Below are positions 37,177 through 46,438 of a stretch of DNA of 64,000 bases, piece by piece (the first letter of the stretch is position 1; each line of letters starts with the position of its first letter). Where the stretch lies: NCBI GenBank assembly GCA_964392365.1, contig CAYMPH010000020.1, positions 9,996 through 73,995 of the forward strand, written 5' to 3'. A program made the translations under genes and the position numbers. This DNA is from CAYMPH01 sp964392365. Lineage in GTDB: Bacteria; Spirochaetota; UBA4802; UBA5550. The notes beneath the pieces are model-generated. The model was not told the DNA's origin, did not search any database, and saw nothing but the letters and a program-made list of their open reading frames with translations.

Positions 37177-38898
37177 ATGAATCCGCATAAACCATGGCTG
37201 AATTTTTACGGGAATGTGCCACACTCTATTGATTATCCGAAAGTTTCCATGTATGAAGCTGTTAGAGAAACAGCGCTGAAAAATAAAGAAGCCGTTGCTT
37301 ACGACTTCCTTGGTTATATTTCCAACTATGCTGATTTTTTAGCAGAGATAGATAAATTTGCTGACGCTCTGGCATCTATCGGACTGAAAAAGGGAGACCG
37401 GGTAACCATTTCCATGCCTACAAGCCCGCAGGGTATCATCTGCTTTTATGCTGTAAACAAACTCGGGGCTATTGCCAGCATGATCCATCCGCTATCCACT
37501 GTCAGCGAAATTGAATCATATATCAATGTCAGCAAAAGCAGGTTCGCTCTCACTATTGATGCTTTTTATGACAAGTTCAGGCAGGTTATGGATAATACAG
37601 CTCTTGAAGCAACAATCCTCACCCGCATACCTGATTACCTCACTCCTTTGAAAAAAATCGGATTCAAATTAACAAAAGGAAGGCAGATAAAAAAAGTTCC
37701 ATATGATAAACGGATTATCTGGTGGAAAGATTTAATGAGCAGAAAATCTCCTGCTGCTGAAAAAGCACAGGTTGATACAAATGACCTGGCTGTAATTTTA
37801 TACAGCGGAGGCACCACTGGCAAACCAAAGGGAATCATGCTTTCAAATTATAATTTCATAGCAGAAGGCCTTCAGTGCGCAAACTGGGTCGGCCTTGACC
37901 ACAGAGACTCCATACTTGCAATATTGCCGATATTTCACGGATTCGGTCTTGGAGTCTGTATCAATGCAGCTCTAGTTGCAGGCGGCAAAACAATACTTGT
38001 TCCAATGTTTACTCCGGAAGATGTTGCGAATCTGATAAAAAATAAAAAGCCTTCTTTTGTTGTTGGAGTTCCCACCCTTTACGAAGCATTAAACAATCAT
38101 GCCGGATTTCAGAAGACCGACCTCTCTTGCCTGAAGGCATGCTTCAGCGGAGCTGACTCACTGCCGAAAGTAGTTAAGGAAAAATTTGAAAAGGTCGTTG
38201 CATCAAATGGGGGAAATATCAAGCTCCTTGAGGGATACGGCCTCACCGAGTCAGTTACAGCAATAATGGCAACACCTGTTAATTCATATAAGCCTGGTAC
38301 CATAGGAGTTCCATTTCCTGATATGGATGCAAAGATTGTCAAAATCGGATCTACAGAAGAAGTGCCTGTCGGAGAGGAAGGAGAGATATGCATACATGGT
38401 CCTGCGGTAATGCTCGGATACCTTGACCAGCCTGAAGAAACAGCGAAAACCCTCATAAAACATGCTGACGGGAAGATTTGGCTGCACACAGGCGATATCG
38501 GTCATATGGATTCAGACGGGTTCTTCTTTTTCAAATTAAGACACAAAAGAATGATTAAATCATCCGGAATGAATGTTTATCCCGCTCAGGTCGAGGAAGT
38601 CATATATTCCCACCCGGACGTCAAGCAGGTTTGTGTTATCGGTGTACCTGACAAAGATCAGGTCGAAAAGGTCAAGGCATTCGTTGTTCTAAAAGACAAC
38701 TGTGACTGCTCTCCTGAAAAGGCCGAAGAAATTATTCAGCACAGCAGAAAAACTCTTATAAAATGGAGCTGCCCGCGCGAAGTGGAATTCAGAACTGAAC
38801 TGCCTTTAACACTTGTAGGTAAAGTGGCTTTCAAGGAGCTTGAGAATCAGGAAATAGCCCGCCTCAAAGTTGAAGGGAAATACACGGGCGATAAGTAA
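37177..38898 (+). CDS. AMP-forming acyl-CoA synthetase (CoA ligase)
   Basis: A 573-residue ANL-superfamily enzyme that activates a carboxylic acid with ATP to the acyl-AMP and then the CoA thioester. Visible motifs: YSGGTTGKPKGIMLSN (P-loop-like A3), EGYGLTES (A5), LHTGDIGHMDSDGF (A7), KLRHKRMIKSSGMNVYP (A8) and the C-terminal catalytic Lys in LTLVGKVAFKEL. AGGAGG gives a strong ribosome site. It is first in an operon with 2-hydroxyacyl-CoA dehydratase subunits; the acid is unknown, but the context suggests a 2-hydroxy- or aromatic acid. Confidence 0.93.
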   Translation: MNPHKPWLNFYGNVPHSIDYPKVSMYEAVRETALKNKEAVAYDFLGYISNYADFLAEIDKFADALASIGLKKGDRVTISMPTSPQGIICFYAVNKLGAIASMIHPLSTVSEIESYINVSKSRFALTIDAFYDKFRQVMDNTALEATILTRIPDYLTPLKKIGFKLTKGRQIKKVPYDKRIIWWKDLMSRKSPAAEKAQVDTNDLAVILYSGGTTGKPKGIMLSNYNFIAEGLQCANWVGLDHRDSILAILPIFHGFGLGVCINAALVAGGKTILVPMFTPEDVANLIKNKKPSFVVGVPTLYEALNNHAGFQKTDLSCLKACFSGADSLPKVVKEKFEKVVASNGGNIKLLEGYGLTESVTAIMATPVNSYKPGTIGVPFPDMDAKIVKIGSTEEVPVGEEGEICIHGPAVMLGYLDQPEETAKTLIKHADGKIWLHTGDIGHMDSDGFFFFKLRHKRMIKSSGMNVYPAQVEEVIYSHPDVKQVCVIGVPDKDQVEKVKAFVVLKDNCDCSPEKAEEIIQHSRKTLIKWSCPREVEFRTELPLTLVGKVAFKELENQEIARLKVEGKYTGDK

Positions 38899-38914
38899 TT
38901 AAAGGAAGGACAAT

Positions 38915-40036
38915 ATGAGCGCAATAGAAATATTCAAAAGCGTTTCTTCAGATACACGCGCATACGCAGTAAGCTGGAAAAAGAAAACAGGCAGAAAAAT
39001 TATCGGATACTTCTGCAGCTACGCGCCTGAGGAAATCATTCACGCCTCAGGAGCGCTGCCCTACAGAATTTTCGGATCAGGGGAAAACATTTCTCTTGCT
39101 GATTCATATCTTCAGTCATACAGCTGCTCACTTGTAAGAGGAGGCCTCGAGGATGCGCTTAACGGCAGTCTTTCTTTCCTTGATGGAACAGTCTTCCCCC
39201 ATACCTGCGATTCGATACAGAGGCTTTCTGACATCTGGAGAATGAACGCGGGATTCCCGCTTCACTTTGACATTGTTCTGCCTGTAAAACTGAACACTGA
39301 AAGCGCGCGGGAATATATGGTTGAAGTTCTTGAAAAATTCAGGCGTGACTATTCCAGGGCACTTGGTACCACCATTACGGATGATGATCTTAAAAAATCA
39401 ATAGATCTCTACAACAAAATCCGCTCATCCATGATGGAGCTCTATGATCTGAGAAACAGTAATCCTGAATCAATAACCGGAAGCGACATGTATGCAGTTA
39501 TTAAATCCGCCATGGTAATGGACAGAAACGATTTCCTTGATGCTCTTACCGCTCTGATATCAGAATTAAAATCAGCATCAGGCAAAAAAGAAAATAAAGC
39601 CCGCAAGAGAATTATACTCGCAGGCGGAATCTGCAATCACCCGGACTTCTACACCTTCCTCGAAGATGCGGGCGGATCTGTAGTCTGGGATGAGCTCTGC
39701 ACCGGCACAAGGCTCTTTGAAGGAATTGTTGATACAGCAAAAGAACCTGTTGCTGCAATATCTGAAAGATACTTAAAGAGAATAGTATGCCCTGCCAAGC
39801 ACAGCAGCTTAACAGACAGAGGTGAAAACCTCACGCGCATTGTAAAAGAAAAAAACGCGCAGGGCGTAATATTTATTTATCTGAAATTCTGCGATCCGCA
39901 AAGCTTTGATTATCCCTACATGAAAGATTATCTCGAGAAAGCAGGTGTTCCATATATGCTTCTTGAAATTGAAGAGAGGCTTCCATCAGAGGGACAGCTC
40001 AGAACAAGATTCGAGACATTCATTGAAATGCTTTAG
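38915..40036 (+). CDS. 2-hydroxyacyl-CoA dehydratase subunit (HgdB/BcrC superfamily)
   Basis: A 373-residue protein with the superfamily's N-terminal pattern (GYFCSYAPEEIIHASGALPYRIFG), FPHTCDSIQRL and the later segment GGICNHPDFYTFLEDAGG; conserved cysteines include C in SCSLVRGG and HTCD, expected ligands of a [4Fe-4S] cluster. It should pair with the next gene product as the heterodimer that removes water from a 2-hydroxyacyl-CoA by a ketyl-radical mechanism. It lies 16 bp after the ligase and 14 bp before its partner. Confidence 0.9.
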   Translation: MSAIEIFKSVSSDTRAYAVSWKKKTGRKIIGYFCSYAPEEIIHASGALPYRIFGSGENISLADSYLQSYSCSLVRGGLEDALNGSLSFLDGTVFPHTCDSIQRLSDIWRMNAGFPLHFDIVLPVKLNTESAREYMVEVLEKFRRDYSRALGTTITDDDLKKSIDLYNKIRSSMMELYDLRNSNPESITGSDMYAVIKSAMVMDRNDFLDALTALISELKSASGKKENKARKRIILAGGICNHPDFYTFLEDAGGSVVWDELCTGTRLFEGIVDTAKEPVAAISERYLKRIVCPAKHSSLTDRGENLTRIVKEKNAQGVIFIYLKFCDPQSFDYPYMKDYLEKAGVPYMLLEIEERLPSEGQLRTRFETFIEML

Positions 40037-40050
40037 AAAAGGAGGATACA

Positions 40051-41298
40051 ATGGCTGAAGATATAAAACCAAAAGACCCTGAACAGGAAAAAAGAAAGAT
40101 CAAATCCGTTAAGCGGATGAAAGAGATCATGACGAAATATTACATTGAGGCAAAGACAGCTTCGCAGAACGGTAAAAAAGTTGCGTGGATTACAAGCGGC
40201 GGTCCGGTTGAGCCGCTTATAGCTATGGATGTAATTCCGATTTATCCTGAAAATTACGGCGCAATGATCGGCGCAACAAAGATGGGTGTTGATCTTTGCG
40301 AAAAAGCCGAAGACATGGGATATTCCCGCGATCTCTGTTCTTACGCCAGGTCAGATATAGCAAGCGCAACAGTTAACGGCGGGCCAATCGGAGGTCTTCC
40401 GAAGCCCGACTTTCTCGTGTGCTGCAACAACATCTGCGGAACCGTAGTCAAATGGTATGAGGTGCAGGCAAGATATTTCAATGTTCCGCTTTTCATTCTT
40501 GATACGCCTTTCATACATACGGAATTTTCCGATGAAGCAAAAAAATATGTCAGACGCCAGATCAATGAATATATTGTATTTTTAGAAGAACAGTGCGGAA
40601 AGAAAATGGACTCTGACAGCATGATGGAAGTCGGCAAACTGTCCATTCAGGGCCAGAAATTATGGCAGGAGGTTCTTGACTGCACGGTTCACAAGCCTGC
40701 GCCAATGACAGCATTTGACGCATTTTTCCACCTCGCGCTCATTGTAACTCTAAGAGGAACGCAGACTGTAGTTGACTATTACACTGAACTGCGCGATGAA
40801 ATGAAACAGCGCATTAAAGACGGAATAAGCATGGTTCCAAAAGAGGAATACAGGCTTCTATGGGACAATCTTCCTGTGTGGTACAAAACAAAATGGCTTT
40901 CTGAAAAATTTGCATCCCACAATGCAAGTCTTGTTGCAGATACTTATACATCAGCCTGGAGCGGAGTCCTTCACCTGATTGACGAAAATAATTTTATCGA
41001 ATCAATGGCAATCGCCTACTCAAGTGTTTATATCAATATTTCTGTTGATACCATGTTCGATACCCTTAAAAAAATGCTGATAAAATACGATGCAGACGGG
41101 CTCGTGATGCACTCAAACAGAAGCTGCAAGCCATATTCTCTTGGACAGTACGATTTACAGAAAATGGTTTTAAAGGAACTTAATATTCCAACTCTCATTA
41201 TAGAAGCTGACATGGTTGATGAAAGGAACTTCAGCGAAAGCCAGATAGAAACAAGGATCGACGCATTCATGGAAATTATTAAAAGCAGAAAAGGGTGA
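40051..41298 (+). CDS. 2-hydroxyacyl-CoA dehydratase subunit (HgdA/BcrB superfamily)
   Basis: A 415-residue protein of the same superfamily as its neighbour. Recognisable: VAWITSGGPVEPLIAMDVIPIYPE, LCSYARSDI, CCNNICGTVVKWYE and the C-terminal SNRSCKPYSLGQYD; the cysteines are candidate Fe-S ligands. It forms the second half of the dehydratase. Only one activator gene occurs in the operon, which fits dehydratases (homodimeric activator) better than ATP-dependent benzoyl-CoA reductase (two different ATPase subunits). AGGAGG-like site before the ATG. Confidence 0.9.
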   Translation: MAEDIKPKDPEQEKRKIKSVKRMKEIMTKYYIEAKTASQNGKKVAWITSGGPVEPLIAMDVIPIYPENYGAMIGATKMGVDLCEKAEDMGYSRDLCSYARSDIASATVNGGPIGGLPKPDFLVCCNNICGTVVKWYEVQARYFNVPLFILDTPFIHTEFSDEAKKYVRRQINEYIVFLEEQCGKKMDSDSMMEVGKLSIQGQKLWQEVLDCTVHKPAPMTAFDAFFHLALIVTLRGTQTVVDYYTELRDEMKQRIKDGISMVPKEEYRLLWDNLPVWYKTKWLSEKFASHNASLVADTYTSAWSGVLHLIDENNFIESMAIAYSSVYINISVDTMFDTLKKMLIKYDADGLVMHSNRSCKPYSLGQYDLQKMVLKELNIPTLIIEADMVDERNFSESQIETRIDAFMEIIKSRKG

Positions 41299-41302
41299 TA
41301 AA

Positions 41303-42172
41303 ATGGAATCAAACATAGTAACTGCAATTTTCTTACCAGTCGCACTTGGAGTTGTAATGCTTGGCCTTGGAATAACTCTAACAATAGAAGACTTTAAACG
41401 GGTTATATTGTACCCGAAAGCTGCTATTGTGGGTCTTTCTGCTCAGATGCTCATTATGCCTTTTATCTGTTTTGGAATTGCAAAAGCCTTTTCTCTGCCT
41501 GGAGAACTTGCAGTAGGGCTCATGCTGCTTGCTGCTTCTCCCGGAGGCGCTACAGCCAATCTGTTCAGTCATCTATCCAAGGGAGATGTTGCTCTCAATA
41601 TATCACTTACTGCTGTAAACAGCGTATTGACTCTGTTTACTCTGCCGTTCATAGTTAATCTTTCTCTTATTTATTTCATTGGTGAAGGCAAAGTGATTCC
41701 ATTGCAATTTTCAAAAGTAATGCAGATATTTTTTATTGTACTCGGCCCGGTTGCCATAGGAATGGTAATCAGGAATAAATATCAGCTCTTCGCAAAAAGC
41801 ATGGAAAAACCTGTAAAGATTCTTTCAGCATTGTTTCTGATATTAATGGTAGCAGGAACCATATATAATGAAAGATTAAATTTTGTTAATTTCTTCATTC
41901 TGGTTGGTTTACCTGCTCTTTCATTTAATGTAATAAGCATGCTTGCAGGTTTTTATATTCCAAGAGTTCTGGGGCTTGGCAAAAAGCAGTGCATATCAAT
42001 AGGGATGGAGATCGGCGTACACAATGGAGTTCTTGCAATGGCGATTGCATCGAGTCCGCTTTTATTGAATAACTCCACTATGGCAATACCGCCAGCTATT
42101 TATAGCCTTATAATGTTATTTACTGCTGCAGGATTTGGATTTATAGTACAATACTTCAGCTCTGAAAGCTGA
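41303..42172 (+). CDS. Bile acid:sodium symporter (BASS) family transporter
   Basis: A 289-residue protein with about nine to ten membrane helices and the conserved SPGGATANLFSHLSKGD segment and ALNISLTAVNSVLT helix of the BASS family, which moves organic anions with sodium. It starts 4 bp after the dehydratase subunit, so it is co-translated. The likely role is uptake of the acid that the operon activates and dehydrates. Confidence 0.9.
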   Translation: MESNIVTAIFLPVALGVVMLGLGITLTIEDFKRVILYPKAAIVGLSAQMLIMPFICFGIAKAFSLPGELAVGLMLLAASPGGATANLFSHLSKGDVALNISLTAVNSVLTLFTLPFIVNLSLIYFIGEGKVIPLQFSKVMQIFFIVLGPVAIGMVIRNKYQLFAKSMEKPVKILSALFLILMVAGTIYNERLNFVNFFILVGLPALSFNVISMLAGFYIPRVLGLGKKQCISIGMEIGVHNGVLAMAIASSPLLLNNSTMAIPPAIYSLIMLFTAAGFGFIVQYFSSES

Positions 42173-42255
42173 TAAAAGAAATTACCGCTATAATCAGATT
42201 GACAATTGAACAGATGCATATATATAAATAATCAAAAGCAGGAAGGTATAATACA

Positions 42256-43014
42256 ATGGAAAGAATAAACTATAACCTCAAAGGTAAAACAGCACTCGTA
42301 ACAGGCGGATCACGCGGAATTGGCCTTGAAATAGCAAAAAGGCTTTCATCTGAAGGAGTTAAGGTTGCGATATGCGGCAGGAAACAGGATGCTCTTGATG
42401 CAGCCCTGAAAGAGATCGGAGGGGATTCAATTGCTGTTGCAGCACACATAGCTAAAGAAGATGATGTAAACAAAATGTTTTCAACTGTAATTGAAAAATT
42501 CGGCAGACTCGATATACTGATAAACAATGTCGGCATGAACATCTTCACCCCATCCATATACGAAATTGAAAGCTCACTGTGGCAGAAAATTATCGATTCC
42601 AATCTCAACGGCACATACTATTGCGCAAGAAAAGCCGCGACTCTGATGAAACAGCAGAAGTCTGGAAAAATTGTAAGCATAACTTCAATTGCAGGAACAA
42701 AAGCTTCACCAGGAATGGGAGTTTACGGCATTGCAAAAGCCGGTATCGAAATGATGACTAAAGTGCTTGCTTCGGAGCTTGCAATGTTCAATGTACAGGT
42801 CAATGCTGTAGCACCAGCCATGGTAAAGACCGATTTCAGCAAACCATTCTGGGGCAACCCTGATATCAGCGCAATGGTGGTCAAGGGTATCCCTATGGCA
42901 AGAATAGCAGAAATTGAGGATGTTGTTAATCCCGTGCTATTCCTTGCTTCGGAGGGATCGTCCTTCATTACAGGACAGACGCTTTCAGTTGACGGCGGAG
43001 CAACAGCTGTTTAA
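42256..43014 (+). CDS. SDR-family NAD(P)-dependent oxidoreductase
   Basis: A 252-residue classical short-chain dehydrogenase: TGGSRGIGLEIAKRL cofactor site, NNVGMN, catalytic Ser in SITSIAG, YGIAK (YxxxK), and the family ending GQTLSVDGG. It probably interconverts a hydroxyl and a keto group on the acid or its CoA ester in the same pathway. An AGGAAGG-like site is present. Confidence 0.92.
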   Translation: MERINYNLKGKTALVTGGSRGIGLEIAKRLSSEGVKVAICGRKQDALDAALKEIGGDSIAVAAHIAKEDDVNKMFSTVIEKFGRLDILINNVGMNIFTPSIYEIESSLWQKIIDSNLNGTYYCARKAATLMKQQKSGKIVSITSIAGTKASPGMGVYGIAKAGIEMMTKVLASELAMFNVQVNAVAPAMVKTDFSKPFWGNPDISAMVVKGIPMARIAEIEDVVNPVLFLASEGSSFITGQTLSVDGGATAV

Positions 43015-43024
43015 GCTGACTGGT

Positions 43025-43795
43025 ATGATAACAGCCGGAATTGACATAGGATCAATAAGCACTAAAGCTGCAATTTTATCCGACGGGAAACTTCTCGGAA
43101 CTAAAATTATATTTACCGGATACAATGCCGAGCAGGCAGGCCTTGATGTGTATGACAGCCTTTTGTCAGATCTGGGGCTGACCAGAGATTCCATTGCTTC
43201 AGTGGTATCTACGGGATATGGAAGAAACAGCGTGAAATTTGCAGCAAAGTCTATAACAGAAATCAGCTGCCACGGAGCAGGAGCTTTTTTTCAAAATCCG
43301 GAAGTAAGGGCAGTGATAGATATCGGCGGGCAGGACAGCAAGGCGCTTCTGCTCGACAATGACGGCAAAGTGCGCGATTTTGTTATGAACGACAAATGCG
43401 CTGCAGGCACCGGCCGTTTCCTTGAAGTGATGGCTCGAGCTCTTCAGGTTGATCTCGATGACTTCGGCAGCATATCGCATCTTTCTGACATCCCGTCTAA
43501 AATCAGCAGTATCTGCACTGTATTTGCTGAATCAGAAGTTATTTCCCTTATATCCAAAGGCGAATCCCGGGAAAAAATAATTTCTGGCATACACGAATCA
43601 ATTGCTTCAAGGGTTGCTTCACTTGCAGGAAGAATCGGAAGAGCCGAACCTCTTATGATGACAGGCGGAGTTGCAAAGAACAGGGGTCTTGTTGCAGCAC
43701 TTGAAAAAAAACTGGGAGTACATATAATCGTTACAGAATATGCTCAGGTAAACGGAGCTATTGGAGCTGCAGTTCTTGCAGCTAATCAGAAGTGA
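43025..43795 (+). CDS. 2-hydroxyacyl-CoA dehydratase activator ATPase (HgdC/BadF/BcrA superfamily)
   Basis: A 256-residue ATPase of the ASKHA fold: GIDIGSISTKAAIL phosphate-1 motif, VIDIGGQDSKA phosphate-2 motif, and MTGGVAKNRGLVAAL near the end. C125 (NDKCAAGTG) and C164 (SSICTVFAESE) match the two cysteines per subunit that hold the [4Fe-4S] cluster between the two halves of the dimer. It injects one electron into the dehydratase at the cost of ATP. The ATG at 43025 (10 bp after the SDR stop) gives the normal family length; the open frame extends further upstream but would run into the SDR gene. Confidence 0.92.
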   Translation: MITAGIDIGSISTKAAILSDGKLLGTKIIFTGYNAEQAGLDVYDSLLSDLGLTRDSIASVVSTGYGRNSVKFAAKSITEISCHGAGAFFQNPEVRAVIDIGGQDSKALLLDNDGKVRDFVMNDKCAAGTGRFLEVMARALQVDLDDFGSISHLSDIPSKISSICTVFAESEVISLISKGESREKIISGIHESIASRVASLAGRIGRAEPLMMTGGVAKNRGLVAALEKKLGVHIIVTEYAQVNGAIGAAVLAANQK

Positions 43796-43802
43796 CGAAG
43801 AA

Positions 43803-43914
43803 TCTTTCCCCTCCATTGATGGGAGGATTTTGGGGAGGGTGATTTACTACTCATAATAAATCAATAAGTGTTTCACCCCCACCTATCCTCCCCCATCAAG
43901 TGGGAGGGAATTAT
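43803..43914. repeat. Intergenic inverted repeat of GGGAGG type
   Basis: Left arm: TTCCCCTCCATTGATGGGAG and following GGATTTTGGGGAGGGTGA. Right arm, reverse complement: TTCCCTCCCACTTGATGGGG and following GAGGATAGGTGGGGGTGA. The arms flank an AT-rich centre, about 110 bp in all. It probably ends the dehydratase operon and resembles dispersed intergenic repeats. Confidence 0.6.
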
Positions 43915-43932
43915 ATAATTATATTAAAATTT

Positions 43933-44760
43933 ATGAAAACCACACCACTTGAAATTACATGGCTCGGAACTGCCGGTATATATTTAACTGACGGCAAAGA
44001 TTCTATTTTAATTGATCCATATGTATCAAGGCACGGGATGTTCAGCGTCATTTCCGGACGGCCTCTTGCATCAGATCCATTCCTGATCAATAAATGGACT
44101 CAAGCACTGAATATTAAAAACGTAAGAATGATAATCGTCAGCCACTCGCATTTCGATCATGTACTTGATGCGCCTTTTTTCTGCATGAACACAGGTGCAG
44201 TACTCGCAGGATCGCAAAGCACTTCATGGATCGGGAAAAGCGCCGGGTTAAATGAAAATAATATTATGACTGTAAAGCACGGCGACAGGCAGACTGCAGG
44301 AAATTTCAAAATAAGATTTATTGAAAGCGCCCACGGCCCTGCCCTGTTCGGGAGAATTCCTTACCAGGGTGACATTACATCTAACATTAAAATTCCATCA
44401 CCTGCAAGCTCATACAGAGTAGGCAAAATTTTTTCCATGGAAATAAAATATAAAAACCGGATAATAATTCATCACGGAAGCGCAGGTTTTATACCTGGAA
44501 TGTACAAAGACATACACGCTGATATTCTTCTGCTTGGAATTGCAGGCAGAGGCAATACAAAAAAATATCTCGAGGAAACAGCAATTGCACTAACACCTGA
44601 AATTATCATCCCGCTCCATTATGATAATTTTTTCGCTGAATTATCTCCGGATGCCGGAAATCTCATCAATGTAAGATATGGTGAATTTTTAAAAGCATCA
44701 GAAGATTCAGGAATCAGAAATATTAGAAAAATCCCGCTATGTAAAACAGTAATGATTTAA
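43933..44760 (+). CDS. Metallo-beta-lactamase-fold hydrolase
   Basis: A 275-residue protein with the metal motif SHSHFDHVLDAP (HxHxDH), the initial WLGTAGIYL strand and the later IIPLHYDNFF. It fits the UlaG-like / RomA-like branch of the superfamily; the substrate is not visible. The ATG at 43933 is preferred; an in-frame GTG at 43900 lies inside the repeat. Confidence 0.85.
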   Translation: MKTTPLEITWLGTAGIYLTDGKDSILIDPYVSRHGMFSVISGRPLASDPFLINKWTQALNIKNVRMIIVSHSHFDHVLDAPFFCMNTGAVLAGSQSTSWIGKSAGLNENNIMTVKHGDRQTAGNFKIRFIESAHGPALFGRIPYQGDITSNIKIPSPASSYRVGKIFSMEIKYKNRIIIHHGSAGFIPGMYKDIHADILLLGIAGRGNTKKYLEETAIALTPEIIIPLHYDNFFAELSPDAGNLINVRYGEFLKASEDSGIRNIRKIPLCKTVMI

Positions 44761-44902
44761 ACTGTATCAACATTAAAAACATCAGCCAATATCCGTGGTT
44801 TTATTGATCCATCATGACATTGCTGAATCAGGTACTGCCGGCAGCTCTCCGGAAACTCTATTAAACATTCCTGAAATTTTATCAAAAAAAGCTGAAAAAA
44901 AC

Positions 44903-44951
44903 TTGACGATTATATACGATTTCAGTATATATAAACCATGATTTATATATA
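44903..44951 (+). promoter_or_regulatory. Promoter and operators of the arsR-type gene
   Basis: TTGACG (44903-44908), 17-nt spacer, TATATA (44926-44931). TATATAC (44911-44917) and GTATATA (44925-44931) form a perfect 7-bp inverted repeat covering spacer and -10. A second perfect 10-bp repeat, TATATATAAA/TTTATATATA, lies at 44926-44951. This is the expected layout for ArsR autorepression. Confidence 0.65.
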
Positions 44952-44962
44952 TGAGGATTTAT

Positions 44963-45307
44963 ATGAATAGTGATTTATATAAGAATGTAGGGAAATTACA
45001 GCTTATTTTCCAGACTTTATCAGACTCAAGCAGACTGAAAATCTTAAAATATATCAGCGATAAAGAATGTTCTGTCACGCAGATAGTGGAAGGAACAAAG
45101 CTTTCCCAGCCTCTCGTATCCCACCATCTCAGAACATTGCGTGAAAGGCAGATTCTGGAAACATGCAGGGAAGGTCCTTTTATATACTACAGAATTAAAG
45201 ATAAAAGACTTCTGGAAATATTCGATATGATTTTAGAAGTGGTAGTTCCGCCGGATGCAGGCGAAGCCGGAAATTCGTTCACATGCGGACCTATGAAATG
45301 GAAATAA
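44963..45307 (+). CDS. ArsR-family transcriptional regulator
   Basis: A 114-residue winged-helix repressor: LSDSSRLKILKYI, VTQIVEGTKLSQPLVSHHLRTL recognition helix, then the beta wing (ILETCREGPFIYYRI). One Cys follows the DNA-binding helix (ETCREG) and one lies in the tail (FTCGP), while the CxC pair of classical arsenic sensors is missing. ATG at 44963 has GAGG with 6-7 nt spacing; an ATG at 44951 is an alternative. It leads a probable operon of metal/stress genes. Confidence 0.9.
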   Translation: MNSDLYKNVGKLQLIFQTLSDSSRLKILKYISDKECSVTQIVEGTKLSQPLVSHHLRTLRERQILETCREGPFIYYRIKDKRLLEIFDMILEVVVPPDAGEAGNSFTCGPMKWK

Positions 45308-45327
45308 GATAAACAGGAGGACACAAC

Positions 45328-45933
45328 ATGGGACTGAAAGACAAAATGATGGACAGCATGATGGGGAAAATGAGCGCTGAAGAAAAGAAAGAAATGATGG
45401 ATAACATGATGGGTTCATTCATGGATTCAATGTCATCTGAAGAAAAGCAGAATATGATGAACAGCATGATGGATAAATTTTTCGCAGGTATGTCGCCTGA
45501 TGAAAAACAGGGAATGATGAGCAGCATGATGCCTAAAATGATGGGAAGCATGATGGGCAGCGGAAGCGGAGGCGGATCTTCAATGATGGGCATGATGAAA
45601 AACATGATGGGCGGAATGATGGGGAAAAAGGAAGGCGATAAAAATAATCCAGGCCCGATGGAATTTAATCCGATGGAAATGTGCCAGAAAATGATGGGAA
45701 ACATGGGCAGGACAAATGAACTTGCTGCATATGCAACACCGGAAGTACGTGCGCTTTTCGAAGATTGGTCTGAACAGATTGAAAACGAGATTCTTGGTTA
45801 TATCAAAAATAATAATAATGCTGATCCTGAAAAAATTGCAGAGCATTTCAAACTTTCAAAAGACAGTATAAATTTTTTTATTACAAAGCTTTCCCAGAAA
45901 GGAAAAATCAATATTAAAGCTGAAGCTAAATAG
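45328..45933 (+). CDS. Methionine-rich repeat protein, possible metal binder
   Basis: A 201-residue protein. Residues ~1-65 hold three tandem repeats of the form MS-x-EEK-x-x-MM-x-x-MM; a glycine/serine-methionine linker follows (GSGSGGGSSMMGMMKNMMGG). The C-terminal ~70 residues look like a small winged helix (NADPEKIAEHFKLSKDSINFFI). No signal peptide. Methionine clusters bind Cu(I) in known proteins, so copper handling is an inference. It has a strong AGGAGG site 20 bp after the ArsR gene. No homologous family is recognised. Confidence 0.85.
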   Translation: MGLKDKMMDSMMGKMSAEEKKEMMDNMMGSFMDSMSSEEKQNMMNSMMDKFFAGMSPDEKQGMMSSMMPKMMGSMMGSGSGGGSSMMGMMKNMMGGMMGKKEGDKNNPGPMEFNPMEMCQKMMGNMGRTNELAAYATPEVRALFEDWSEQIENEILGYIKNNNNADPEKIAEHFKLSKDSINFFITKLSQKGKINIKAEAK

Positions 45934-45993
45934 GAAGATTCACTGTATAAAAAAATTAAAATCTACTTACAATAAATAAAAATGAGGTACAAA

Positions 45994-46377
45994 ATGAGAA
46001 CAGAACCAAAAACAATATACAGAATGATCTTCATTATCGCCATGATGGGTATATGCATTTTTATGTGTATATTTTTCGGCCACATGCACGGAACAGGCTG
46101 GCATGAATCTTTTTTTGACGGCAGACACGGATCGTTCGGCAGATGGACATGGTTTATAATACCTCTGATTATATTTTTTTTCTGTATGTTCTTCCGAGGC
46201 GGATTCCGTACCGGAGACAGATTCAACTGGAGAGAAGGAAGCAGCAGCACTGACAAAAACGATAACAGTAAATCCGGCAATGAAAATGCTGTTGCTATTC
46301 TTAAAATGCGTTTAGCTAAAGGTGAAATCAATTCCGAGGAATATAATAAATTGCTGGAAACAATTTTAAAGAGTTAA
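45994..46377 (+). CDS. Membrane protein with C-terminal SHOCT domain
   Basis: A 127-residue protein with two membrane helices (~residues 8-30 and ~50-68), a His/Gly-rich loop between them (GHMHGTGWHESFFDGRHGSFG) and a SHOCT motif at the end (LKMRLAKGEINSEEYNKLLETI). The His-rich loop could bind metal. The ATG at 45994 with GAGG 6 nt before it is chosen over one four codons earlier. Confidence 0.8.
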   Translation: MRTEPKTIYRMIFIIAMMGICIFMCIFFGHMHGTGWHESFFDGRHGSFGRWTWFIIPLIIFFFCMFFRGGFRTGDRFNWREGSSSTDKNDNSKSGNENAVAILKMRLAKGEINSEEYNKLLETILKS

Positions 46378-46438
46378 GTTAAAGATAGCAGATTATCATC
46401 TGAAAAGATCATATAATTTTTTTAACAGGAAGATTCAA

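Noticed and set aside
38915..43795. Reading the dehydratase operon as ATP-dependent benzoyl-CoA reductase
   Set aside because: Benzoyl-CoA reductases have two different ATPase subunits plus ring-cleavage enzymes; only one activator and none of the ring-opening genes are present.
45291..45704. Minus-strand 137-codon frame opposite the Met-rich gene
   Set aside because: It is the antisense of ATG-rich repeats, giving an Ile/Met/Pro-rich artefact; the plus strand has a strong ribosome site and operon context.
45328..45933. CRISPR-like or tandem DNA repeat in the Met-rich gene
   Set aside because: The repeats are short, in frame and protein-level (MM units), not direct repeats with unique spacers.
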